A stretch of DNA of 35,279 bases from Pirellulales bacterium (GTDB lineage: Bacteria; Planctomycetota; Planctomycetia; Pirellulales; Thermoguttaceae), in assembly GCA_020846145.1 (NCBI GenBank), contig JADLEL010000211.1, forward strand, positions 1-35,279, in the 5' to 3' direction. Position numbers and translations under genes: made by a program. The notes below the pieces were generated by a model, which searched no databases, was not told the DNA's origin, and saw nothing but the letters and a program-made list of their open reading frames with translations. Position 1 is the stretch's first letter. Each line of letters opens with the position of its first letter. Shown here one piece after another: positions 7,592 to 15,397 of this stretch.

Positions 7592-10051
7592 ATGATGATT
7601 TCGATCGGCTCGCATCCCGTCGTGATGGGCAGTTCGGCGTCGGGGGAGCGCCGCGGATTGGCGATCCCGTGCGGAATTGCTAAAACGATCCTTCCTTTCC
7701 TCATTCTCATTATTTTCCGGGCCATGCCCGCTTGTGCCAACGAGTACGTGCTCAAGGATGGGCGCGTTCTTCGCGGCAGCATGGGCGTTGTCGATACGTT
7801 GACCGATACCCTGCCGCAGAGTGACGACAGCACCGCCTTGCAACGCATTTTGTTCGTCGATGACCAATTGCGCCGCACGTTCATCTCAAGATATCAGATC
7901 GCGCCGGGGGGCGTTCGTCAGGAAGAAAATCCCACGGTCGAGGAGAAGTTCAAAATCCCCCAGCGGGTGGCGCGCGGCGGGCAGGCCGTGCATAGCGTGG
8001 GGCCGGTGATGAAACTGACGCCGTTCGACGAATTCGCCCGGCGAACCTACACCATGAACACCAACCGCGGCCCGATCCACGTCATCCAGGGCATTACCCA
8101 ACTCACGCCGCAATACGCGAAAGTCGAGGGCCTTTCGGCGGGCACCGCGTCGTACGTGTGGGACATGCGGATCGCCACCAGCACGATCCCCCGCGACGTG
8201 CTCGACAAAATCCTCTTCAAGCTGATCGATAAGGGCAAATCGGAAGAATTCAAGCGGATCGCCCGCTTCTACATGCAGGCCGAGCGTTACGAGGACGCCG
8301 TCAAAGTGCTCGAAGCGATGGCCGAGGCGTTTCCCGGAAAAACCGATTTGAAGGACCAGATCAAACCGGTGACGACCTCGATTCGGCAGCTTTCGGCCGG
8401 GCGCTTGCTGGCGGAACTCAAGCTTCGCCGCGATGCCGGGCAGCACGTTTTCGTTTACGAGCTGCTGAAAAAATTTCCCACCGAGGACGTCGGCGGCGAA
8501 ATCCTCCAGGGAGTGCGGGACATGATCCAGGATTACGATGTGAAGATCGCCCGCCGCGCGAAAATCCTCGAAAGCATGGATGAACTCATCCCGAAAATCG
8601 CCGACTCCGTGCTCCGCAAGAAGGTCGAATCCATGCGCAAGGAGATCGGCGCGGAACTGCGCGTCGAAACGCTCGACCGCTTCGCGTCCTTTCTGCAAAA
8701 CCTGCCGGACGAAGAATTACCCGCCGAGGACAAGCTGGCATTGGCCGTCAGCGGGTGGCTCATCGGCAGCGACAACGCGCTCGCCAAGCTCCCGCCGGCG
8801 CTCTCGCTCCATCAGGTCCGCGAGCGAATCAAGGAATATCTGAACGATGCGACCAAGGTCGGCCGGGAACAGGTTTTCGAGAATTTCCGCTCCGAGGAAG
8901 GCTCCGCGCCGGCGAGCGTCATCGAAATCCTCGCGCACGCCAAGCCCTTTTACGATCTGCCCGCTCCCGCCGAAGCGGACAAGCCGGGCTGCTTCAAGCT
9001 GGAGGTTCCCGGCACGACGAAGGAGGCGAAAACCGCCTACTGGGTGCAATTGCCGCCCGAATACGATCCCTACAAACGCTACCCGGCGATTCTCGCCTTG
9101 AACGGGGAGGGGAGCACCGCGCAAAACGAACTGACGTGGTGGGCGGGCGAGTGGAAGGACGGCCGCCGCTTCGGCCAGGCTGCGCGGAACGGGTATATCG
9201 TGGTCGCGCCCGAATGGACCGGGGCGCATCAGAAGGATTACGGTTATTCCGCCCGGGAACACGCCGCGGTGTTGAATAGCCTTCGCGACGCCTGCCGCCG
9301 GTTCTCGATCGATACCGATCGGGTATATCTCGCGGGCCATTCGATCGGCGGCGACGCCGCGTGGGACATCGGCTTGGCGCACCCGGACCTGTGGGCGGGG
9401 GTGATTCCCATCTCCGCCTCGGTGGACCGCTACTGCACGCTGTATTGGGAAAACGCCAAGCTCGTGCCGTTCTATTTCGTGATCGGCGAATTGGACGGTT
9501 CGCGGTTCGTGAAAAACGCGCGCGACTTGGACCGCTATCTGCAACGCCGTTACGACACCACGGTGGTCCAGTATCAAGGCCGCGGCCACGAGGACTATTA
9601 CGACGAAATCCTGCGGATTTTCGATTGGATGGGCCGCTATCGCCGCAACTTCTACCCCCGCGAGTTCGCCTGCGCGACGATGCGCCCGTGGGACAATTAT
9701 TTCTGGTGGCTCGAGATGGACGGCTTGCCGCCGAAAGTCATGATCGATCCCGCCGATTGGCCGCCGCCCGCGGGCACGGTGCCGATGAAAGTCGAATGCA
9801 GCCTCACGAAAACGAACTCCATCCTCATCAAGTGCGGCGCCTCGCAAATCAGCGTTTGGCTGTCGCCGCAAATGGTCGATTTCAAGCAGCGGGTGAGCAT
9901 TTCGGTGAACGGCAAGCGGATGAACGCGAAGGACCCGTTCATCACGCCCGACTTGCAAACGATTCTCGAAGACGTCCGCACCCGCGGCGACCGCCAGCAT
10001 CCCTTTTGGGCCAGGTTCGATAGCGCGACGGGCCGCGTGCATGGGAAGTGA
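7592..10051 (+). CDS. Secreted alpha/beta hydrolase (prolyl-oligopeptidase/esterase type)
   Basis: 819 residues from the ATG at 7592; AAGGA lies six bases upstream, and an ATG at 7595 is equally possible. A signal peptide (TILPFLILIIFRAMPACA) ends near residue 49 after a charged stretch. Residues 50-460 are a large, mostly helical region that I do not recognise; part (about 220-260) looks TPR-like. The alpha/beta hydrolase domain occupies about 480-690. The nucleophile elbow GHSIGGDAAWDI has Ser584, a plausible acid is Asp635 (GELDGS), and the catalytic His is probably His666 (GRGHEDYY). The oxyanion strand is PAILALNGEG. A further beta-rich region of about 120 residues follows. Known relatives are secreted esterases and peptidases; the substrate cannot be told. 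It appears to be transcribed alone. Confidence 0.8.
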   Translation: MMISIGSHPVVMGSSASGERRGLAIPCGIAKTILPFLILIIFRAMPACANEYVLKDGRVLRGSMGVVDTLTDTLPQSDDSTALQRILFVDDQLRRTFISRYQIAPGGVRQEENPTVEEKFKIPQRVARGGQAVHSVGPVMKLTPFDEFARRTYTMNTNRGPIHVIQGITQLTPQYAKVEGLSAGTASYVWDMRIATSTIPRDVLDKILFKLIDKGKSEEFKRIARFYMQAERYEDAVKVLEAMAEAFPGKTDLKDQIKPVTTSIRQLSAGRLLAELKLRRDAGQHVFVYELLKKFPTEDVGGEILQGVRDMIQDYDVKIARRAKILESMDELIPKIADSVLRKKVESMRKEIGAELRVETLDRFASFLQNLPDEELPAEDKLALAVSGWLIGSDNALAKLPPALSLHQVRERIKEYLNDATKVGREQVFENFRSEEGSAPASVIEILAHAKPFYDLPAPAEADKPGCFKLEVPGTTKEAKTAYWVQLPPEYDPYKRYPAILALNGEGSTAQNELTWWAGEWKDGRRFGQAARNGYIVVAPEWTGAHQKDYGYSAREHAAVLNSLRDACRRFSIDTDRVYLAGHSIGGDAAWDIGLAHPDLWAGVIPISASVDRYCTLYWENAKLVPFYFVIGELDGSRFVKNARDLDRYLQRRYDTTVVQYQGRGHEDYYDEILRIFDWMGRYRRNFYPREFACATMRPWDNYFWWLEMDGLPPKVMIDPADWPPPAGTVPMKVECSLTKTNSILIKCGASQISVWLSPQMVDFKQRVSISVNGKRMNAKDPFITPDLQTILEDVRTRGDRQHPFWARFDSATGRVHGK

Positions 10052-10086
10052 TAGGGATGTAAATCGTGTGGCGTTGATCGTTACGA

Positions 10087-10115
10087 TTGACATGCTGTTT
10101 ATCCGACTCTATAAT
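10087..10115 (+). promoter_or_regulatory. Consensus sigma70 promoter of the toxin-antitoxin pair
   Basis: TTGACA (10087-10092), a 17-base spacer and TATAAT (10110-10115) match the consensus at every position. The predicted start, near 10122, leaves a leader of about 17 bases with AGGTGA directly before the ATG at 10139. So strong a promoter fits a toxin-antitoxin operon repressed by its own antitoxin. Confidence 0.85.
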
Positions 10116-10138
10116 TGCATACTCCCTTCAGGTGATAT

Positions 10139-10426
10139 ATGATAAGAAAAATTACTGTTACTTACGAACTCACCGATGAGCTTTATGAGATACTCGAAGC
10201 GGAAGCCAAACGACATGGGCGTCCATTCGAGGAGTACGTCAAGGATTTTTTCGCGGGCATTCAGACGCATCGGCCTCGTTTGACGCCGGAAGAAATCGCC
10301 AAGCATAAAGCGGCACTCGCCAGGCATTTCGGCATCGTCGGTTCCGGCGATCCAAACTCCGCGGACAATGAACGCATCGATGCCGATTTAGCCCGTGAAT
10401 ATGCCGGGCAAAGCAAATCGGAGTAA
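10139..10426 (+). CDS. Putative ribbon-helix-helix antitoxin (VapB-like)
   Basis: 95 residues. The N-terminus (MIRKITVTYELTDELYEILEAEAKRHG) has the short beta strand plus helices of a ribbon-helix-helix DNA-binding domain. The remainder is charged and probably disordered, as in antitoxins that wrap around a toxin. The ATG follows AGGTGA and a consensus promoter. The next gene, a PIN-domain protein, starts two bases after this stop, which is the classic antitoxin-then-toxin order. Expected role, by inference: neutralise the partner RNase and repress the operon. The exact VapB subfamily is uncertain. Confidence 0.7.
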   Translation: MIRKITVTYELTDELYEILEAEAKRHGRPFEEYVKDFFAGIQTHRPRLTPEEIAKHKAALARHFGIVGSGDPNSADNERIDADLAREYAGQSKSE

Positions 10427-10428
10427 AA

Positions 10429-10821
10429 ATGTTTCTTGATACATCTGGTTTATTTTCTCTATTCGATCATCGCAACGCTTTTCATTCGGCCGCTTCACGA
10501 TTCTTCGACGAAGAGAATCGGATGCTCACACATAATTACGTCTTGTCCGAGTTCATCGCTCTGGCGAATGCGAGACATCTGCACCGTGAAAACGCCCAAT
10601 TATTCGTTTCGGATATTATGGACAATCCGCTTGTGGAAATTTTCTGGGTTAGCGAATCGCATCATCGTTCGGCAATGATCTTTCTTTCCCGCCGCCTCGA
10701 TAAAGACTATTCCCTGTGCGATGCCGTCAGCTTCATGCAAATGACTTCGAACGGCGAGCGCGAGGCCCTGACCACCGACCATCATTTCGAGCAGGAAGGT
10801 TTTATTCGGCTACTGAAATAG
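10429..10821 (+). CDS. PIN-domain ribonuclease toxin (VapC-like)
   Basis: 130 residues, the usual length of a VapC toxin. The conserved acidic residues that bind Mg2+ are visible: Asp4 in MFLDTSGLF, Glu41 in VLSEFIALA, Asp98 in SLCDAVSF and Asp117 in ALTTDHHFEQEGF. PIN toxins cleave tRNA or rRNA when their antitoxin is degraded. It starts two bases after the antitoxin stop and ends 53 bases before the convergent SNF2 gene. All four acidic positions are intact, so the toxin is likely active. Confidence 0.85.
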   Translation: MFLDTSGLFSLFDHRNAFHSAASRFFDEENRMLTHNYVLSEFIALANARHLHRENAQLFVSDIMDNPLVEIFWVSESHHRSAMIFLSRRLDKDYSLCDAVSFMQMTSNGEREALTTDHHFEQEGFIRLLK

Positions 10822-10874
10822 CGCGTACTGCCATTGCGGCTTAACGAGCTACGATAGCCGGCCGCGATTTTGCT

Positions 10875-12743
10875 TTACGCCGCCACGTCGATGGGCAGCG
10901 TCGGGCACTTGAGGCGGAAGAGGCCGAAGAGTTCCTCGTGCGTGAGGCCCAGTTTGCGGGGCGTTTCGGCGTCGGAAAAGATGATGTCGAAAAGCTCTCG
11001 CTTTTCCTGCAAGATGCGGTCGATCCGCTCTTCGATGGAATCGGTCGTAACGAACCGGGTAACGTGCACCGGGCCATCCACGCCGATGCGATGCGCGCGG
11101 TTGATCGCCTGATCCTCGACGGCCGGATTCCACCAGCGGTCGAAGAGGAAAACGTAGTTGGCGAACTGGAGATTCAAGCCCACGCCGCCCGCCCCGTAAC
11201 TCATGAGGATCACGTGCCGCGATTCGTCTTCCTGGAAGCGGCGAATGATCTCGTCGCGCCGCTTCGCGGGGATTTTCCCGTGGTATTGCAGCGGTCCGAA
11301 GCGATTCAGGCGCTCGCCGAGCCGCTCGAGGGTCTGCACCCATTGGCTGAAGACGATCGCCTTGCGGCCGCTCTCGGCGATTTCCTCGAGGTCGGCTTCG
11401 AGGCGTTCGAGTTTCGCGCTCGCGCCCGTGGCGGGATCGAAATTGCAAATCTGCTTGAGCCGCAACACCAGCTCGAAGACGTGTTGGATCGACACCGAAT
11501 CGCCGAGTTCGGACAATCGGACGACGCCTTCTTCTTCGGCCAGCGTGTAGCTTGCGCGCTGTTCGGGCGAGAGTTCGAGCGGCTCGTCGTGGACCATCTT
11601 GGGCGGCAGTTCGCCGAGCACAGCGTCTTTCGTGCGGCGCAGGACGTAGTCGGAAACGGTGCGGCCGATTTTCCGCGGCTTCATGTCGGCGGAGATGAAG
11701 CCCGGAGCGAGGAACTCGAAAATGCCCACCAGGTCCTCGGTGCTGTTTTCGACGGGCGTGCCGGTCAAGGCCCAGCCGCGACGGCGGGAGATCGAACGCA
11801 CCACCTGGTTCGTCGCGCCCGCGCGGTTCTTGATCCGCTGCGATTCGTCGAGCACGACGAGATCGAAATGCGGCCGGGGAAAAGGGGTCAGGCGCCTTTT
11901 GTGCGAAGCACCCGGAGGGCCGTTCCGGCAAAAGGCGCCTGACCCCTTTTCCCCGGCGAACAACTCCCGGTCGCGGCAGAGCAGCTCGTAGTTGGCGATC
12001 CGCAGCGGCACGTCGGGCAACCGCCACTGCCAGGCGCGGCGGGCTTGATCGCCTTCGACGACCATCACGGGAATTTCCGGCGCCCATTGTTGAAATTCCC
12101 GCTGCCAGTTGGTAACCAGCGGCTTCGGGCAGACGAGCAAGACATTACGCACTTCGCCGCGATGCAAGAGCAAGCGGACGGCGGTGATGGCCTGCATGGT
12201 TTTTCCCAAGCCCATTTCGTCGGCCAGAATCGCCGCGTGGCGGGGATAAAGGAACGCCACGCCCTCGAATTGATAGGGGAACGGCCGGAAAGGAAATCCG
12301 AGCGCGCCTTCCGAGAGCAAGGCCTCGAGCGAGGGCTGCAAGAGATAGCACAATCGGTCCTCCAACTTTATGACGTCGCGGGGCGGCTTGATGCGCGTCG
12401 GATTTGCCGATCCCGTGGATGCACACCCCGACGGAGGATCGGTTTTATTCAGCGAGGCGGCTCGCGGGGGAGAAGCGATTTCGAGGGGAGCGGGAAAAAC
12501 GAAACTCCGCGTTCCGATCTTCGTGCGGGGCAGGGCGATCGAGATGGCTTGCGGCAAGATCGAGCCGCAATCCCACGCGACGACCGCCGGCGGAGACATC
12601 CGCAACGATGCGGCGTTTACGGCAATCTTGTCCGAAGCCGCCGACGAGAAATTCCAACTGCCGACCTCGGGCGCCGGCGGCTGCGCCCAGGAATATCCCG
12701 CTTGCACAGGCCAAGGAGTCCATGAATCGAGGAAAATGCTCAT
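10875..12743 (-). CDS. SNF2-family helicase-like ATPase
   Basis: 622 residues from the ATG at 12743, chosen because GGAGGA lies ten bases upstream; a GTG at 12764 would overlap the previous stop. It is a superfamily-2 DNA translocase. The first 130 residues are unrecognised and low in motifs. Motif I is DEMGLGKT (about 175-182), motif II is DESQ (about 299-302), motif III is ALTGTPVEN, and the C-terminal lobe has KAIVFSQW, SYGAGGVGLNLQ and NRAHRIG (arginine finger). Residues 264-291 are encoded by a perfect 27-base palindrome inserted in frame just before motif II. It probably remodels DNA-protein complexes or acts with RNA polymerase, as RapA does; the substrate is unknown. It follows the gene at 12761-13360 and is probably co-transcribed with it. 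Confidence 0.9.
   Translation of the reverse strand: MSIFLDSWTPWPVQAGYSWAQPPAPEVGSWNFSSAASDKIAVNAASLRMSPPAVVAWDCGSILPQAISIALPRTKIGTRSFVFPAPLEIASPPRAASLNKTDPPSGCASTGSANPTRIKPPRDVIKLEDRLCYLLQPSLEALLSEGALGFPFRPFPYQFEGVAFLYPRHAAILADEMGLGKTMQAITAVRLLLHRGEVRNVLLVCPKPLVTNWQREFQQWAPEIPVMVVEGDQARRAWQWRLPDVPLRIANYELLCRDRELFAGEKGSGAFCRNGPPGASHKRRLTPFPRPHFDLVVLDESQRIKNRAGATNQVVRSISRRRGWALTGTPVENSTEDLVGIFEFLAPGFISADMKPRKIGRTVSDYVLRRTKDAVLGELPPKMVHDEPLELSPEQRASYTLAEEEGVVRLSELGDSVSIQHVFELVLRLKQICNFDPATGASAKLERLEADLEEIAESGRKAIVFSQWVQTLERLGERLNRFGPLQYHGKIPAKRRDEIIRRFQEDESRHVILMSYGAGGVGLNLQFANYVFLFDRWWNPAVEDQAINRAHRIGVDGPVHVTRFVTTDSIEERIDRILQEKRELFDIIFSDAETPRKLGLTHEELFGLFRLKCPTLPIDVAA
11874..11956. repeat. 27-bp perfect palindrome inside the SNF2 gene
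   Basis: CCGGGGAAAAGGGGTCAGGC begins a 27-base arm (11874-11900) that pairs perfectly with 11930-11956 across a 29-base loop. The segment is about 84 bases, a multiple of three, and codes 28 residues (GEKGSGAFCRNGPPGASHKR and onward) between LLCRDRELFA and HFDLVVLDESQ. In other SNF2 proteins these two strands are joined by a short loop. The AAAAGGGGTCAGG pattern is typical of mobile REP palindromes. Confidence 0.85.
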
Positions 12744-12760
12744 GGCATTCGATTCCTCCG

Positions 12761-13360
12761 TCACCGTATTGCCTGCCGTGCCTCCGCGATGGCGCCGCGG
12801 ATGCGGTCGAACGGCTCGGCCAGATCGAGATTCTCCGCGATGCCCGACAGGCGTTCGACGATCTTGCGGCGGTCATCCTCCGAGCGCGTGGGCAGGGCGA
12901 GGCGGTTCCGGCCAAGGTCGAACGACAGCAGTTTCGGCCCGCCGCGATGCGCCCCGTCGATGCGAAGGATTTTTTGCGGCGAATTCTCCGGCACGATCGA
13001 TTCGATCGGCGGTTCATCTTGCGGCAGAACGAGCGCGACGGGCAATTCGGTATGTTCCCGCACGGAGAGGGTCGTCTCCTGGTCGGTGCAAATCAAAAGC
13101 GGTTCGATGCCCGCCTGCTTGAGCAACGTCCGGCCGATCTGTTCCCCGTATAAAAACGCATCCAGCGTCGGCCCATAGAGGATTTCCTGGGCGCGGTTGG
13201 GTTTGATGGGCGCCGTGCAATGAAATTCGAGCGGGCGGCCCAAGGCATTCAAAATCAAGTAGCCGCCGAATAATCCATGCGGTTCCTGGCGGAGGATCGT
13301 TAAGAAACCGAGAGCGGGCGGGGATTTTTTTCCTGGATTGCTCATCTTGAAGCTCGACAT
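12761..13360 (-). CDS. Conserved protein of unknown function upstream of SNF2
   Basis: 199 residues from the ATG at 13360; an alternative ATG is at 13345, and neither has a clear ribosome binding site. I do not recognise a domain. It reads as a mixed alpha/beta cytoplasmic protein without signal peptide or membrane segment. Segments such as LGFLTILRQEPHGLFGGYLILNALG, quoted here in part, and LEFHCTAPIKPNRAQEILYG look conserved. It ends 17 bases before the SNF2 start, and that gap contains the SNF2 ribosome binding site, so the two are probably co-transcribed and functionally linked. Possibly a partner or regulator of the ATPase (inference). Confidence 0.7.
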   Translation of the reverse strand: MSSFKMSNPGKKSPPALGFLTILRQEPHGLFGGYLILNALGRPLEFHCTAPIKPNRAQEILYGPTLDAFLYGEQIGRTLLKQAGIEPLLICTDQETTLSVREHTELPVALVLPQDEPPIESIVPENSPQKILRIDGAHRGGPKLLSFDLGRNRLALPTRSEDDRRKIVERLSGIAENLDLAEPFDRIRGAIAEARQAIR

Positions 13361-13900
13361 ACCCTATTTTGCCCAATCTGCATAAATGAGAAATCGATTT
13401 TGAATAGCATGGACTGCATTCTAGGGCATCGGGTCAGAGTCGATTCAGACTTGAATGTCAATTGGGGTGAAGATTTCTGGGAGATACAGGATTAAAAAAG
13501 TGCATCTTGGAAGGATAAGCCCGGATTATTCTTAGAAGCGATTTGTAGAAGCGGCAACTTGCCGCTTTTGCCTAAAATGCGGCAGGATGCCGCATCTACA
13601 ATGTTTATGAATAATCACGGTCAGCAGGGGATTAAAAAAACCGCGATTACAGAAAATGGAGCGAATGGGATGTTTGGGACAATCCAAGGGGGGGTGCCGG
13701 CTTCAGAAAAATCTCCATCATTCACTCGGAAAACATAATCCGAAACCTCGCAACCATTTGCGCAGACCGCCTTGGTCTTATAACCGGGGAGATTTATGAT
13801 AAAAAGTACAGAAATACCATGCCAACGACTCGACTTCTAAGGGCAATTCTGGTTATACTGAATGTAGTCATCATCCAGGTCTCCTTTAGGGAATTCCACT
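13361..13900. other. Intergenic region with a repeat and a weak promoter
   Basis: About 540 bases between divergent genes. It holds the double-hairpin repeat at 13524-13617. A possible -10 box, TATACT (13854-13859), lies about 40 bases before the ATG at 13901; no good -35 box was found. Nothing else is recognisable, and the remaining sequence has frequent stops in all frames. Confidence 0.4.
13524..13617. repeat. Double-hairpin repeat, copy A
   Basis: About 94 bases beginning GATTATTCTTAGAAGCG and ending ATGAATAATC. Two internal palindromes (GCGGCAACTTGCCGC and TGCGGCAGGATGCCGCA) are flanked by GTAGAAGCGGC and GCCGCATCTAC. The reverse complement recurs with few differences at 17293-17387, so copies A and B form an inverted pair 3.7 kb apart. 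Confidence 0.8.
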
Positions 13901-14383
13901 ATGAGCAGCGAATCTTCAAGGGCAAGACAACCACTTTATACCCAAATTGACGTCGGTTCCGGCGCATTTCCGGCGGTCCCTCACGCCGGGCGGGGGGACC
14001 TCTCCGAATCGACCCTGATTTTGCGGGAAATTCTCGCCGCGCAAGATCGGCAAAACGAATTGCTGGAAGAAATGGTCTCGCAGATGGGTTTGCAGGGCCG
14101 TCAGCGGGCTAACGAATTGGGACAATGGAAACAGGCCAACCCGCGGCTCGCCCGAAGTTGCCGGAAGGCCGCCGAATCGCTGGGAAAAATCCAGACCGAA
14201 TTTCTCGATTCGCTGACGCAGGAAATCACGTCGAATTTCGATTCGCTCGTGGAAGGCGAATACATGCTCAACGAGTTCATCGACAAGTACGGCCCGCGGA
14301 TGGCGCATTTGAACGGCCTGCTGCAAGTCTTGGCGATGTTGGGCGCGGCCCCGAATCCGACGAACGTGCCCAATCCGCAATGA
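13901..14383 (+). CDS. Conserved hypothetical cytoplasmic protein
   Basis: 160 residues. The start ATG at 13901 is the only one ahead of the conserved-looking part. After a Ser/Gly-rich N-terminal 35 residues, the rest is predicted helical: ESTLILREILAAQDRQNELL and ELLEEMVSQMGLQGRQRANE look like coiled coil, followed by ARSCRKAAESLGKIQTEFLD. No signal peptide or membrane segment is present. The function is unknown. The helical, amphipathic character would suit an oligomeric scaffold, but that is a guess. It stands alone between repeats. Confidence 0.65.
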   Translation: MSSESSRARQPLYTQIDVGSGAFPAVPHAGRGDLSESTLILREILAAQDRQNELLEEMVSQMGLQGRQRANELGQWKQANPRLARSCRKAAESLGKIQTEFLDSLTQEITSNFDSLVEGEYMLNEFIDKYGPRMAHLNGLLQVLAMLGAAPNPTNVPNPQ

Positions 14384-14403
14384 TCGGGCATGTCAAGTAG
14401 AGC

Positions 14404-14508
14404 GCGGCGCGAGGGGGACAGTCTCGTTTTCGCGGCGATTCGGTTCTTTTACGGCGGCATCATCTTTTGCGCCGTGAAAATCGGGACAGTCCCCCGCGAA
14501 CGGTTACC
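14404..14508. repeat. Half copy of the 205-base composite repeat
   Basis: From GCGCGAGGGGGACAGTC to CCGCGAACGGTTACC, it matches the right half of the elements at 15060 and 21514. It retains the AATCGGGACAGTCCCC palindromic end and the terminal CGAACGGTTACC, but lacks the left half with GTAAGCGTTCACGCCCCGG. It lies between the convergent genes ending at 14383 and 14515 and could end transcription of either. Confidence 0.8.
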
Positions 14509-14514
14509 AAACTT

Positions 14515-14781
14515 CTATTTTTTTTCGGCTCGATCGTGCGCCATTCCCGCCGCGAGCGAGAGCGCCGCCATCAGCAAGCCCATGATGCCCGGATGAAGAA
14601 CCGGGGGCGCTTTTTCGACGGCGAACGTCCAATCGGTGATTTTTTCCCAGCCCTCGACCGTCCGCCGCCAAACGATTTCTTCTCGATCGGAATTTTTTTG
14701 GACCCCGCCGGGCAGATCGAGCTCGCTGGCCAGCCAACTCGCCGCGCACAGAATCGCCGCTATCCAACCGATCTTCCGCAC
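14515..14781 (-). CDS. Small membrane protein, unknown function
   Basis: 88 residues if translation begins at the GTG at 14781, which has AGAAAGG eight bases upstream. A TTG at 14835 in the same frame would give 106 residues but has no binding site. Two membrane segments are clear: IGWIAAILCAASWLASEL near the N-terminus and GIMGLLMAALSLAAGMA near the C-terminus. Between them, EEIVWRRTVEGWEKITDW forms a soluble loop with conserved-looking aromatic residues. The tail is short and charged (HDRAEKK). The family is not recognised. The gene is oriented away from its neighbours and is probably its own transcription unit. Confidence 0.6.
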   Translation of the reverse strand: MRKIGWIAAILCAASWLASELDLPGGVQKNSDREEIVWRRTVEGWEKITDWTFAVEKAPPVLHPGIMGLLMAALSLAAGMAHDRAEKK

Positions 14782-15059
14782 GAGAATTGCCTTTCTGGTA
14801 AGGATGGTCTTGCGGTCCGATCCACTGAAAGGCAACTAACGAGCCAATTTCTTTCGTGCGCGACGTTTCCTCGACAACCTCCGGAATATCAACGCTTTAC
14901 CGCGATGCGGATCCCTATTTCTCCACCGTTTTGTCGCCAAAATGCAGCAATCCGGGACAACTCGGCGTTGTTTTTTTGCATCCTCCGGGAGGAGTTTCAA
15001 TCGCTACAAGCCCGATGATCGGCAGCCTTTTTTCGTTTGCATCGACAGTGCGTATTTCG

Positions 15060-15264
15060 GTAAGCGTTCACGCCCCGGTCGGGGACTGGTCCATTTTTCG
15101 GCGGGAAAACGTAATTTGCGGACAAACGGTAGGCCGAAAACATGGACCTGTCCCCTTCCCGCGGCCAACGGGGACAGTCCCATTTTTGCGGCGATTGAGC
15201 ACTTTTTCGGAACCATTATCTTTTTCGCCGCAAAAATCGGGACAGTCCCCTGTGAACGGTTACG
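15060..15264 (+). repeat. 205-base composite repeat, copy 1
   Basis: The element starts GTAAGCGTTCACGCCCCGG and ends CTGTGAACGGTTACG; these ends are themselves inverted repeats with one mismatch in 13. Inside are two palindromic halves: CGGGGACTGGTCC...GGACCTGTCCCC and GGGGACAGTCCC...GGGACAGTCCCC. The same structure occurs at 21514-21719 (same orientation) and 19661-19866 (opposite orientation). It has no coding capacity. Together with 14836-15059 and 15265-15397 it fills the gap before the HDOD gene, and nothing else is recognisable there. Confidence 0.85.
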
Positions 15265-15397
15265 TATTTCGTTTGCATAAGTCCATATTTTGTCCTAGGT
15301 TTTTAGTGTGCGAGCACGAATCATCAATCACCATGCCGAAAAGACGAACGGATTGTCTTCGTTCCGAGGTTCGCTTTTTGGGGGAAACGAGGGTAAA

